The notes below the pieces were generated by a model. It worked only from the letters and a program-made list of their open reading frames with translations. It was not told where the DNA came from and made no database searches. A stretch of DNA of 13,733 nucleotides from an uncultured Mailhella sp. (GTDB taxonomy: Bacteria; Desulfobacterota; Desulfovibrionia; Desulfovibrionales; Desulfovibrionaceae): the NCBI GenBank assembly GCA_905192935.1, contig CAJJMX010000024.1, positions 1-13,733 of the forward strand, in the 5' to 3' direction. Below, piece by piece: positions 6,770 to 13,733 of the stretch. The position numbers were made by a program, and so were the translations under genes. Positions within the stretch are counted from its first letter, which is position 1. The number at the start of each line of letters is the position of its first letter.

Positions 6770-7387
6770 ATGAAAACAGCTCTTGAAATCATACAGGAAC
6801 ACGCCGAGGAGGGCGCAAGACTGCGTCGTCTCTTCCTCGCGGATGCCGCTCCCGTTCTTGACGCCGCTGCCCGCAGCATGGCCCGCTGTCTGGCCGGAGG
6901 GGGCAAGATCCTCGTCTGCGGCAACGGCGGAAGCGCCGCCGACGCCCAGCACATGACCGGCGAGCTCCTGGGTCGCTTCCTTATGGAGAGACCTTCTCTC
7001 CCCGCCGTGGCCCTTACGGTGGACACCTCCACGCTGACGGCCGTGGGCAACGACTACGGCTATGAGGAGGTCTTTTCCCGTCAGGTTTCCGGGCTCGGTC
7101 GTCCCGGTGACGTGCTGGTGGCCTTTTCCACCTCCGGAGGAAGCGCCAACGTCATCCGGGCCATAGAGGCCGCCAGGACGGCGGGCATGGTGGTCATAGG
7201 ACTGACCGGAAAGGGCGGCGGACGCATGGCGTCCATGTGCGACTATCTGCTCGACGTGCCTCACGGACACACGCCGCTCATTCAGGAAATGCACGAGGCG
7301 TGCATGCATCTTCTGTGTCAGCTCGTCGATCACTATCTTTTTGAAAATGTCCGGGCCCTCAGTGATGAGGACCCGAAAGGAGCCTGA
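6770..7387 (+). CDS. gmhA: Phosphoheptose isomerase (sedoheptulose 7-phosphate isomerase)
   Basis: First step of ADP-heptose synthesis for the LPS inner core: sedoheptulose 7-phosphate to D-glycero-manno-heptose 7-phosphate; cytoplasmic. 205 residues, a single SIS domain. GNGGSAADAQHMTGELLGRF (51-70), TSTLTAVGNDYG (86-97), STSGGSAN (120-127) and IQEMHEACMH (171-180) are family hallmarks. The metal ligands H61, E65, Q172 and H180 fall at the same positions as in the E. coli enzyme. The start at 6770 gives the family N-terminus; its ribosome site is weak (GGAG at 6762-6765, 4-nt spacing). It is followed after 4 nt by an fmdB-type gene whose ribosome site lies inside the end of gmhA. It implies a Gram-negative envelope with heptose-containing LPS. 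Confidence 0.96.
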   Translation: MKTALEIIQEHAEEGARLRRLFLADAAPVLDAAARSMARCLAGGGKILVCGNGGSAADAQHMTGELLGRFLMERPSLPAVALTVDTSTLTAVGNDYGYEEVFSRQVSGLGRPGDVLVAFSTSGGSANVIRAIEAARTAGMVVIGLTGKGGGRMASMCDYLLDVPHGHTPLIQEMHEACMHLLCQLVDHYLFENVRALSDEDPKGA

Positions 7388-7391
7388 TATC

Positions 7392-7631
7392 ATGCCTATT
7401 TATGAATACCGCTGCAAGGCCTGCAACCACACGTTTGAAGATCTGGTCTTCGGCGATGAAACGCCGTCCTGCCCCAAGTGTCATTCCACGGACACGGAAA
7501 AGATGATCTCGCGCTGCTCCTGCCGCCTTGCGGACGGAACGCCCGATTCCTTTGATCTGCCGTCCGCTCCCGCCTCGGGCGGCGGCTGCGCCGGCTGCTC
7601 CGGCGGCAACTGCGCAAGCTGCGGCCACTAA
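7392..7631 (+). CDS. FmdB-family zinc-ribbon protein
   Basis: Short putative regulatory or metal-binding protein of the FmdB/CxxC zinc-ribbon family; the exact function is unknown in the family as a whole. 79 residues. The ribbon is MPIYEYRCKACNHTFE (C8, C11) and CPKC (C27, C30). A second cysteine pair follows (RCSC, C42 and C44). The Gly-rich tail ends with CAGC (66-69) and CASC (74-77), giving ten cysteines in all; the tail could bind a second metal, but that is inference. AAGGAG (7377-7382), lying in the end of gmhA, is 9 nt from the start, and the gap from the gmhA stop is 4 nt, so the two are almost surely co-transcribed. Confidence 0.9.
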   Translation: MPIYEYRCKACNHTFEDLVFGDETPSCPKCHSTDTEKMISRCSCRLADGTPDSFDLPSAPASGGGCAGCSGGNCASCGH

Positions 7632-7729
7632 CAGACCGGGGAGCCTTTCACAGGCACTTTTGCTGAAGTCCCTTGTCCCGGAAGTATCCCATGGGCGTGG
7701 CCTGCGAAGGTCGCGCTCATGATTTTTCT

Positions 7730-7823
7730 TTTCTGATGCCCTTGCCGCATGGAAAAGTCGGGACAGGCGGCCCGTTCTGCCGCTTTCGTCGGCGCCTGTC
7801 CCGGGATGCTCCCGCATCAGAAA
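7730..7823 (+). repeat. Two-tier inverted repeat upstream of hemC (possible structured leader or small RNA)
   Basis: Outer arms TTTCTGATGC (7730-7739) and GCATCAGAAA (7814-7823) are exact reverse complements. Inner arms CGGGACAGGCG (7759-7769) and CGCCTGTCCCG (7793-7803) are also exact. Between the tiers, GCAT (7747-7750) can pair with ATGC (7806-7809). The loop is 23 nt. Together this makes about 25 pairs in 94 nt. No T tract follows, so it is not a simple terminator. It matches no riboswitch class I can recognise. Confidence 0.7.
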
Positions 7824-7842
7824 CTCATGGCTTCCCATCGTG

Positions 7843-7855
7843 GGCGTTCAACGCC
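7843..7855. promoter_or_regulatory. Short dyad upstream of hemC (possible operator)
   Basis: GGCGTT, one base, AACGCC: perfect 6-bp arms around a single C. The size fits a protein-binding operator but could be chance in GC-rich DNA. No regulator is linked to it here. Confidence 0.25.
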
Positions 7856-8038
7856 GGGGCCCCTTTGGTGCGGTCACATAAGTCGTCCGTGCATGTTCCG
7901 GGCAAGGTCCCCGGGCACGGCGTCCTGGAACCGTCGTTCACCATGCCGTTTCCCGACAGGGCTCCTGCGCCTCTCAGGGCGACGGAAAGCTCCGGCGAAT
8001 CCTTTATGCCGCCGGTTCCGGCAACTCTGGAGTTAATT

Positions 8039-8983
8039 ATGAAGAAGATCATCATTGCCACACGCGGAAGCAAGCTGGCGCTGTGGCAGGCGGAACATAT
8101 CAGGGAACGCCTTCAGGCTCATCATGAGGGCCTCGAGGTCGAGCTGCTCGTGCTCAAGACCAAGGGCGACGTCATCCTCGACGTGCCGCTGGCCAAGGTG
8201 GGCGGCAAGGGACTGTTCGTCAAGGAAATCGAGGAGGCTCTGCTTTCCGGGGCCGCGGACATTGCCGTGCACAGCATGAAGGACGTGCCCATGGTGCTGC
8301 CCGAAGGCCTGGTGCTCGGCGCCGTTCCGGAACGGGAAATATGCACCGACCTTTTCCTTTCTGAGAAATACGCCTCGCTTTCCGAGCTTCCTGCCGGAGC
8401 GGTGCTGGGAACAAGCTCTCTCCGCAGGCAGGCGCAGGTCTTGGCCCTGCGTCCCGACATCCGCGTGGCCATGCTGCGCGGCAACGTGGAGACACGTCTG
8501 CGCAAGATGAAGGAAGGGCAGTACGACGCCATCATTCTTGCCCGTGCAGGCGTGAAGCGGCTGGGACTTTCCGCCACATGGCAGGAAGATCTTGTCCCGC
8601 CCGCCGTGCTGCCCGCCGTGGGGCAGGGGGCTCTCGGCGTGGAAATGCGCGGGGACAGGGAAGATCTGCACCGGCTTCTCGCCTTTCTGGAGCATCGCCC
8701 CACGCGTCTGTGCGTTTCTGCCGAGCGCGCATTTCTGCGTCGTCTCGACGGCGGCTGTCAGGTGCCCATCGCGGCGCACGCCGTGCTCCGCGGCGAGGAG
8801 ATGGAGCTGAACGCTCTTGTGGCCGGAGTGGACGGCAAAACCGTGATACGCGGCTCCATGACGTCGGCCGCCACGATGGATGAGGCGGAACGCATGGGGT
8901 GCGCTCTTGCCGAAGATATGCTCGGCAGAGGTGCGGACCGCATCCTTGCCGAACTTTATGAGGGAGAAGAGGAAAAGGCATGA
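8039..8983 (+). CDS. hemC: Porphobilinogen deaminase (hydroxymethylbilane synthase)
   Basis: Joins four porphobilinogen molecules into hydroxymethylbilane, the precursor of uroporphyrinogen III and hence of siroheme, heme and cobalamin; cytoplasmic. 314 residues, normal length. HSMKDVP (78-84) includes the catalytic D82. TSSLRRQAQ (125-133) supplies the substrate-binding arginines. GGCQVPIA (238-245) includes C240, which anchors the dipyrromethane cofactor. The start at 8039 is chosen because it gives the exact family N-terminus (MKKIIIATRGSKLALWQA) and has GGAG at 8029-8032 with 6-nt spacing. It overlaps the lon-like gene by four bases (ATGA at 8980-8983). Confidence 0.97.
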   Translation: MKKIIIATRGSKLALWQAEHIRERLQAHHEGLEVELLVLKTKGDVILDVPLAKVGGKGLFVKEIEEALLSGAADIAVHSMKDVPMVLPEGLVLGAVPEREICTDLFLSEKYASLSELPAGAVLGTSSLRRQAQVLALRPDIRVAMLRGNVETRLRKMKEGQYDAIILARAGVKRLGLSATWQEDLVPPAVLPAVGQGALGVEMRGDREDLHRLLAFLEHRPTRLCVSAERAFLRRLDGGCQVPIAAHAVLRGEEMELNALVAGVDGKTVIRGSMTSAATMDEAERMGCALAEDMLGRGADRILAELYEGEEEKA

Positions 8984-11430
8984 GTCCCGCGCTCCACACC
9001 GTTGCGCCGCTGCCTGCGGAAAAGCTTCACCCGTCCTGGCCTGCGGATCGTATTCCGTGGGATGACAGCAGGGCCATTCCCCGCGGAGGACGCCGTCGTC
9101 CGGCCCAGCCCCGCGCGCTTGCCGCCCTGGAACTGGCCGTGCACATACGCAATTCCGGGTACAACGTCTATCTGGCCGGTTCTCCCGATCTCGGCCGCAC
9201 CTACATGCTGTGCGACTTTCTTGAGCCCCTGGCCCGCAGGGAAGCCACGCCGCCGGACGTCATCTACGTCAACAACTTCAAGGACGAAGACCGACCGGTG
9301 CTCATTCAGCTTCCGGCCGGTCAGGGCAGTCAGCTGCGCGACGCGCTGGCGGACGCCCTGCGTCAGCTGCGCGAGGAGCTTCCCGCAAGACTGGATTCCG
9401 ACGCCTTCCTGCGCAAGCGCCGTGCCGGACGCGAGGAGTTCCGCGAAAAGCGCTCGGGCATGGTGAAGGAGCTTGAGCGCATGGCCGAGGAAAAGGGCTT
9501 TGCCCTTGAGGCCGAGGAACAGGGGGCGCTTTCTCTTTTTCCCATGAAGGAAGGAAGGCGTCTGAGCGACGAGGAGGTTTCGCTTCTGGAAGCTCCGGAG
9601 AGGCGGGAGTTCAAGCGTCGTGCCGATCAGCTTCTGCAGAGCATGGCTCCTTTTGTCCGCAAGATGGGAGAGCTGGAAAAGAGCTTTCAGAAGAAGGAGC
9701 AGCAGCTTGAACGCGAGGCTGCGGAATATCTTCTGACCCGTCTGGTGGAGCCCGTGGCCGCCCGGGCCTGCCGCGCGTGCGGGTGCGAAGAAAAGACCGA
9801 TGAGCTGCGGACGTTCTTCGACGATCTTCGCGCCGACGTGCTGGACCATCTGGATCTTTTCCTCCCCAAGGACGGACCGGCCGCACCTTCCCACGGAGAA
9901 GGAGCAGCCTCGCCGGAGCCGGATCTGTACCGCTACAGCGTCAACGTTCTGGTGGACAACGACGGAATGCACGGCGCACCCGTGGTGGTGGAGGATCATC
10001 CCACCTACGCCAATCTTCTGGGCTGCATGGAAAGGGAATCGGAAATGGGCGCGCTGGTCACGGATTTCACGCTCATCAAGGCCGGCTCCCTGCATCGCGC
10101 CAACGGCGGATATCTCATCCTGCACATCAATGATCTTCTGGCCAGCGGACAGGCCTGGGAAGGTCTCATGCGCGCGCTTCGTTCCGGCGTGGCCCGCATC
10201 GAGGACCCGGATTTCAACGACACTTCCCGCGTAAAGGGCATAGAGCCCGAGCCCATGCCTCTGAACCTCAAGGTGGTGCTCGTGGGCGAGGACGAGCTTT
10301 ACGAAATGCTCCTTGAGCGTGACGAGCGTTTTGCCAAGCAGTTCAAGATCAAGGCGCAGATGGCCTCGGAAACCGACCGCACGGCCCCGGCCGTCCGCGC
10401 ATGGCTCTGTCAGCTCGCCCGCATCATGGACGAGGCGGATCTTCTGCCCTTCAGCCGTGAGGCTCTGGCCGGTCTTGTGGATCACGGTTCGGAACTGTGC
10501 GAGGATCACCGCAAGCTTTCCCTGCGCTTTCCCCTCATGCGCGAGACGCTTATCGAGGCTTCGGCCACGGCGGCCATGGCCGGAAAGACCATGGTGGACA
10601 AGGCCAGTCTTGATGAGGCTCTGCGCGCAAGAAGACATCGCTCCGACATGGTCGAGGAGCTCTTCATGGAGGAATACGACCGGGACGTCATCAAGCTGCG
10701 TACCTCGGGGGCCGAAGTGGGCTGCGTCAACGGCCTTGCCGTCACCACGAGCGGTGATTATGAATTCGGCCTGCCCCATCAGATATCCTGCACCGTGGGC
10801 GTGGGGCACGGCGGCATCATCGACCTTGAACGTGAGGCGGAGCTCGGCGGCCCCATCCACACCAAGGCCATGATGATCCTGAAAAGCTATCTTGCCTCGC
10901 AGTTCGCGCACAACAAGCCTCTGGTGCTTTCCGGCAGCCTCTGCTTCGAGCAGAGCTACAGCGGCATCGAGGGCGATTCCGCTTCGGGTGCGGAACTTGC
11001 GGCGCTGCTTTCCGCCATTTCCGAAGTCCCCATACGGCTCTCTCTGGCCTTTACCGGTGCTGTGAGCCAGTCCGGCCAGATCATGGCCGTGGGCGGCGTG
11101 ACCCGCAAGATCGAGGGCTTTTTTGAACTGTGTTCCCGCAGAGGTCTCACGGGAGATCAGGGCGTCATCCTGCCGCGCGACAACGTGGAGCATCTCATGC
11201 TGGATGAAAAGGTGGTCAGTGCCGTGCGCGACGGAAAGTTTTTCATCTATCCCGTGACGCATATCTCCGAGGCCATGGAACTTCTGACCGGCATGCCCGC
11301 GGGACGCCGCCGCAAGGACGGCTCCTTCCCCAGGGATACGCTGTTTTATAAGGTCGATGAACGTCTGAGCGAATTCGGCTGGCTGGCCGAGCACAGCTTC
11401 AAGACGAGAAGGCGCAAGGCTCGAAGCTGA
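8980..11430 (+). CDS. Lon-related ATP-dependent protease (AAA_32 plus Lon serine-lysine protease)
   Basis: Energy-dependent cytoplasmic protease of the LonB/YcbZ-like group, not classical LonA. 816 residues. The nucleotide-binding loop is AGSPDLGRT (66-74), with Arg in place of the Walker A Lys, a form I know from this group. About 140-290 is a charged coiled-coil insertion with a cysteine cluster (C264, C267, C269). The AAA core resumes at about 315 (YRYSVNVLVDN; GALVTDFTLIKAGSLHRANG at 357-376). The C-terminal Lon domain has GDSASGAE with nucleophile S667 and GGVTRKIEG with K710, the catalytic dyad. There is no N-terminal LAN domain. The start overlaps the hemC stop; AGAGGA (8968-8973) lies 6 nt upstream. 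It is closed by the terminator at 11563-11607. Substrates are unknown. Confidence 0.93.
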   Translation: MSPALHTVAPLPAEKLHPSWPADRIPWDDSRAIPRGGRRRPAQPRALAALELAVHIRNSGYNVYLAGSPDLGRTYMLCDFLEPLARREATPPDVIYVNNFKDEDRPVLIQLPAGQGSQLRDALADALRQLREELPARLDSDAFLRKRRAGREEFREKRSGMVKELERMAEEKGFALEAEEQGALSLFPMKEGRRLSDEEVSLLEAPERREFKRRADQLLQSMAPFVRKMGELEKSFQKKEQQLEREAAEYLLTRLVEPVAARACRACGCEEKTDELRTFFDDLRADVLDHLDLFLPKDGPAAPSHGEGAASPEPDLYRYSVNVLVDNDGMHGAPVVVEDHPTYANLLGCMERESEMGALVTDFTLIKAGSLHRANGGYLILHINDLLASGQAWEGLMRALRSGVARIEDPDFNDTSRVKGIEPEPMPLNLKVVLVGEDELYEMLLERDERFAKQFKIKAQMASETDRTAPAVRAWLCQLARIMDEADLLPFSREALAGLVDHGSELCEDHRKLSLRFPLMRETLIEASATAAMAGKTMVDKASLDEALRARRHRSDMVEELFMEEYDRDVIKLRTSGAEVGCVNGLAVTTSGDYEFGLPHQISCTVGVGHGGIIDLEREAELGGPIHTKAMMILKSYLASQFAHNKPLVLSGSLCFEQSYSGIEGDSASGAELAALLSAISEVPIRLSLAFTGAVSQSGQIMAVGGVTRKIEGFFELCSRRGLTGDQGVILPRDNVEHLMLDEKVVSAVRDGKFFIYPVTHISEAMELLTGMPAGRRRKDGSFPRDTLFYKVDERLSEFGWLAEHSFKTRRRKARS

Positions 11431-11562
11431 CAGGCGTCATGCTTCACACTCAACATGCCCCGTGATCCGCTGCGGTTCGCTCTGGAGCATGGGAATGAGC
11501 GACGGATTCATCCTGAGAGCCGGCGGCATCCGACATGCCCGGACAGACATCATGAAAACAAT

Positions 11563-11607
11563 GTCCGCACGATCTTCTTTCATGGAAGAGAGTGCGGACG
11601 TTTTTTT
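11563..11607 (+). terminator. Rho-independent terminator after the lon-like gene, possibly bidirectional
   Basis: GTCCGCAC (11563-11570) pairs with GTGCGGAC (11592-11599). An inner TCTTC/GAAGA stem extends it, and then G and seven T follow (11601-11607). It lies 133 nt past the stop of the lon-like gene. On the opposite strand the far side reads ATTGTTTT, so it may also stop the convergent MFS transcript. Confidence 0.88.
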
Positions 11608-11704
11608 ATGGAATCCGTGAAGATTCAAAGGCGTGCCGCCATGGCGAGGAAAAGGGAGGACCTGCGGTCGGAGCGTCGGAATCCGCCGGAGGAGAGCGGA
11701 TGCC

Positions 11705-12883
11705 TCAGGCTTCCTTCGGCTCTCTGAGGAAGCAGGCGCATACCGCGCCGATGACGGCAAGAGGCGTGAGCAGATGCATGGCCAGAGCAAGAGAGCCCCA
11801 GGCATCGGCGGCCCAGCCGAGAACGGGGGCGAACATGCCGCCCACGCTGACGGCCACGCCGAGCGTGATGCCGGAGGCAAAGCCCATATTTTTGGAGAGA
11901 TAGCGCTGTCCCAGCACGACCATGGAACTGAACGGGGCGAACAGGGCAATGGCCAGCGGCGCAAGCAGAATCCCGGCCAGCCACGGAGTCGTCACCAGAG
12001 GAAAGATCGCGAGAATGGGCAGGGAAAGGAAGGACGCCCAGCGTATGACGCGGCGAAATCCCCAGCGGTCGGCGGCGGCTCCACCGGTAAGGTTGCTGGC
12101 TACGCCGAACACGGAAAAGAGCACGAGCATAAGATTGCCCGTGGATGCGGAGGCATGAAACACCCCCTGCCAGTAGAGCGGCAGATAGGTGGTGAAGGCC
12201 ACGGTCAGGCCCATGCGGGTAAGAAGACAGCCGGACAGTATGCCGAAGGCTCTCCAGTCGTTGGAAGCACCGGTGCTGCCGCTTCGTGCCTTGGGCGTTC
12301 TGGCTGCCATGTCCCAGGCGGAAACCCGCCAGAAAAGCACCGACGCCATGATGATGCCGAGCAGGCAGAAGGCGGCGGTGCCGTGCAGTCCGAACCCTCC
12401 GAAGGTGAAGCTGCCCACGGGCACTCCGCCCACGGCCAGCATGACGATGACCGGTCCCATGAGCATGCCGCCGTTGCCGCCCACGGAAAAAATGCTGAGT
12501 CCCACGCCCTTGTGGTCCCCGGAAACGATGTTGGCGTAGCGGGCCGCTTCGGGATGAAAGACCGCCGCGCCTATGCCGCCGATGACCAGCGAAAGGAACA
12601 TGGCGTATTCATTGGAAAGAAAGCCCGTGGCGCCTATGCCCATGGCGGCCATGAGGATGCCGAGCGGAATGAACCAGCCGCGGGCTATCCTGTCTGCCAG
12701 AAGACCGAGCCCCGGCTGCACCAGGGACGCGACGGCGGAATAGGCGAAGGCCAGAAATCCGCAGGTCTGATAGTCGAAGCCGTGCGCCGCCGCCAGGTAG
12801 GGCAGCAGAGCGGGCAGGGCATGGGAATTGAGGTCGCAGGACAGATGGCCGAGAGACAGGAGCAGGATTTTTCTGTAGTTCAT
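11705..12883 (-). CDS. MFS transporter, fosmidomycin-resistance (Fsr)-like
   Basis: Inner-membrane secondary transporter with about 12 helices; 392 residues from the chosen start. The opening SLGHLSCDLNSHALPALLPY (10-29) and GAAVFHPEAARY with FSVGGNGGMLMGP (105-144) match the Fsr group. MFS loop motifs are GLLADRIARGW (60-70) and GGAAADRWGFRR (267-278). A hydrophilic Ser/Gly/Arg loop at about 190-210 links the two halves. Fsr of E. coli exports fosmidomycin, but natural substrates of relatives are mostly unknown, so only drug or metabolite efflux is inferred. No strong ribosome site marks any start; 12883 is chosen from the family N-terminus, with 12913 and 12925 as alternatives. A promoter candidate at 12941-12969 would give a leader of about 50 nt. 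It converges with the lon-like gene. Confidence 0.88.
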   Translation of the reverse strand: MNYRKILLLSLGHLSCDLNSHALPALLPYLAAAHGFDYQTCGFLAFAYSAVASLVQPGLGLLADRIARGWFIPLGILMAAMGIGATGFLSNEYAMFLSLVIGGIGAAVFHPEAARYANIVSGDHKGVGLSIFSVGGNGGMLMGPVIVMLAVGGVPVGSFTFGGFGLHGTAAFCLLGIIMASVLFWRVSAWDMAARTPKARSGSTGASNDWRAFGILSGCLLTRMGLTVAFTTYLPLYWQGVFHASASTGNLMLVLFSVFGVASNLTGGAAADRWGFRRVIRWASFLSLPILAIFPLVTTPWLAGILLAPLAIALFAPFSSMVVLGQRYLSKNMGFASGITLGVAVSVGGMFAPVLGWAADAWGSLALAMHLLTPLAVIGAVCACFLREPKEA

Positions 12884-13160
12884 GGCAATGCAGGGAAACA
12901 GGGTGATGAACATGCGCAGCGGCATGAGGTGCAGCGAGACATGCTAGTCCACGGCGTTTCTCATGGCAAGATGCAGGGGCCCCGCTTTTTCCGACCGGGC
13001 ATGCGGAAGCGGGAGGCACAGGAGTCCGCAGGAGCATAATTCGTCATTTTTCAGGAGCGTGCCGTGCTTTTTGTCGGCGGAGCCGTCCGGTTCAGGATGA
13101 ATGAGGGAAGAACTGTCGGCCCGGATCGATGAAGGCTCTTTGAGGTGGGGCTGAAAATAC
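12884..13160 (-). other. Leader and spacer upstream of the MFS gene
   Basis: 277 nt, or 351 nt from the MFS start to the stop of the AsmA-like gene if the 13161 terminator is counted. It contains the promoter candidate at 12941-12969. A frame open from 13210 to 12944 starts upstream of the terminator and reads through it; its sequence shows no domain or ribosome site and is not credited. Nothing else is seen. Confidence 0.6.
12941..12969 (-). promoter_or_regulatory. Sigma70-type promoter candidate for the MFS gene
   Basis: On the minus strand TTGCCA (12969-12964) is separated by exactly 17 nt from TAGCAT (12946-12941). The matches to consensus are 5 of 6 and 4 of 6. It lies downstream of the 13161 terminator and about 58 nt ahead of the chosen start, where a promoter would be expected. 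Confidence 0.5.
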
Positions 13161-13194
13161 AAAAAAGACCGTCCGCGTTTTGATGCGGACGGTC
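13161..13194 (-). terminator. Rho-independent terminator after the AsmA-like gene
   Basis: Read leftward, GACCGTCCGC (13194-13185) pairs perfectly over 10 bp with GCGGACGGTC (13176-13167) around an 8-nt loop. Six T follow (13166-13161), then GTATTTT. It lies 40 nt past the stop codon of the AsmA-like gene. Confidence 0.95.
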
Positions 13195-13234
13195 GAAGAT
13201 CGCTTTCCACCGTTTCTGGCGGCGGACGGCGGTG

Positions 13235-13733
13235 CTACTTGAAGAGCTTGAGTCCTTCCTTCAGCAGGTTCTTTGCCTTGTCTTCGGCCTTTTCGCCGTT
13301 CTTGAGCAGAACGGAGCCCATGTGTTTCGTCTGTTCAGCCGTAGCTTCGGCCAGCTTGCGGGATACTTCCGTGGCCACGATGAGAGCGGTTCTTGCGAAG
13401 GTGGTGCCGGATTCCTTGCGGCCGATGTCGGTCAGACGGATTTCCGGAAGCGGAACATGGACGGTGAACTTGAGAAGAGGCACAAGGAGCGTGGCCTTCG
13501 CGTTGCGTATGACAAGCTCGTCGATGATGACCTTCTTTTTGGAGGCATTGTCCTCACTCTTGTCTGATGCTGCGGAAGCGACGGATTCCTTGTGTTCATT
13601 TCTGTCGGCATAGTTCCTGATGTTTTTCAGGAGAACGTCGAAGTTGCTGGTGTCCTTGCCGAGCTCGTAGACCAGCTCCGGCCCGTCGACGGTCACGTTC
13701 CGCACGATGACAACATCCTTGAACACCGTACCG
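13235..13733 (-). CDS. AsmA-like protein, C-terminal part (5' end beyond window)
   Basis: Only the last 165 or so residues are visible; the gene continues past base 13733. The pattern VFKDVVIVRNVTVDGPELVY, then TSNFDVLLKNIRNY, a Lys/Ser/Ala-rich spacer, KKKVIIDELVIRNAKATL, and VPLPEIRLTDIGRKESG is what I know from the C-terminal region of AsmA/COG2982-type proteins. These are large periplasmic, inner-membrane-anchored proteins linked to envelope lipid homeostasis. The tail is a Lys/Glu/Ala amphipathic helix ending in LLKEGLKLFK. A GTG at 13726 lies inside the conserved run and is not a real start. The stop is TAG at 13237-13235, followed by a perfect terminator. The family call rests on remembered motifs, so it is fairly but not fully sure. 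Confidence 0.7.
   Translation of the reverse strand, partial: GTVFKDVVIVRNVTVDGPELVYELGKDTSNFDVLLKNIRNYADRNEHKESVASAASDKSEDNASKKKVIIDELVIRNAKATLLVPLLKFTVHVPLPEIRLTDIGRKESGTTFARTALIVATEVSRKLAEATAEQTKHMGSVLLKNGEKAEDKAKNLLKEGLKLFK

Larger units (their letters stand above)
7632..8038 (+). other. Intergenic region between fmdB and hemC with extensive dyad symmetry
   Basis: 407 nt with no supported gene. A frame open from 7673 into hemC reads as a Pro/Arg-rich sequence without family features and is not credited. A weak hairpin (GCCT/AGGC, about 7644-7656, then ACTTTTG) may end the fmdB message. The main features are the nested inverted repeat at 7730-7823 and a 13-nt dyad at 7843-7855. No clear promoter hexamers were found, yet a promoter for hemC-lon is expected here. 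Confidence 0.6.

Noticed and set aside
7673..8038. 122-codon in-frame extension of hemC
   Set aside because: The family N-terminus and a ribosome site fix the start at 8039. The extension is Pro/Arg-rich and spans the nested inverted repeat.
8956..11394. Long minus-strand open frame (812 codons) opposite the lon-like gene
   Set aside because: The plus strand has the Lon Ser-Lys dyad and coupling to hemC. The minus reading is rich in His/Gly/Ala with no domain.
11633..13039. Plus-strand open frame opposite the MFS gene
   Set aside because: Highly polar His/Gly/Glu-rich reading typical of the antisense of membrane-helix codons; the MFS motifs are on the minus strand.
12944..13210. 88-codon minus-strand frame between the AsmA-like and MFS genes
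   Set aside because: It starts upstream of a strong terminator and reads through it, has no ribosome site and no recognisable domain.

Overview
The window looks like ordinary core chromosome of a GC-rich, Gram-negative anaerobe. The gene set (UbiE/MenG, NadK, GatB, a PBP1A-type synthase, GmhA, a short FmdB-type zinc ribbon, HemC, a Lon-related protease of the AAA_32 type, an Fsr-like exporter and an AsmA-like protein) best fits a Desulfovibrionaceae-type sulfate reducer. That placement is inferred from gene content and protein style; no 16S rRNA or other decisive marker is present. I see no insertion sequence, integrase, CRISPR array, tRNA or phage gene.

Layout. Positions 1-6361 are read leftward. 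The order of transcription is nadK (6361-5486), gatB (5270-3834), a PBP1A gene (3765-1108), a 59-residue protein (846-667) and ubiE (670 to beyond the left edge). The last two overlap by four bases. Intrinsic terminators or strong stem-loops lie between nadK and gatB and between the PBP gene and the small gene, so this is probably several units and not one operon. Positions 6770-11430 are read rightward: gmhA and fmdB (4-nt gap), then a 407-nt gap with a large nested inverted repeat, then hemC and a lon-like gene overlapping by four bases, closed by a strong terminator at 11563-11607. Positions 11705-13733 are again leftward: an Fsr-like MFS transporter with a recognisable promoter, and the C-terminal part of an AsmA-like protein with a perfect terminator between them.

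Function. The genes serve basic cell needs: menaquinone methylation (ubiE), NADP supply (nadK), tRNA-dependent amidation (gatB), peptidoglycan synthesis (PBP1A), LPS heptose synthesis (gmhA), tetrapyrrole synthesis (hemC) and proteolysis (lon-like). The most interesting points are not new protein systems. They are RNA-scale structures: a perfect 16-bp-arm hairpin followed by two terminator-like elements ahead of the small gene and ubiE, a terminator only 67 nt ahead of gatB, a terminator-like element in the long gmhA leader, and a two-tier inverted repeat in front of hemC. Also notable are the coupling of hemC to a Lon-family protease and the 55-residue extension at the N-terminus of UbiE. I did not find clear evidence of an undescribed multi-gene system.
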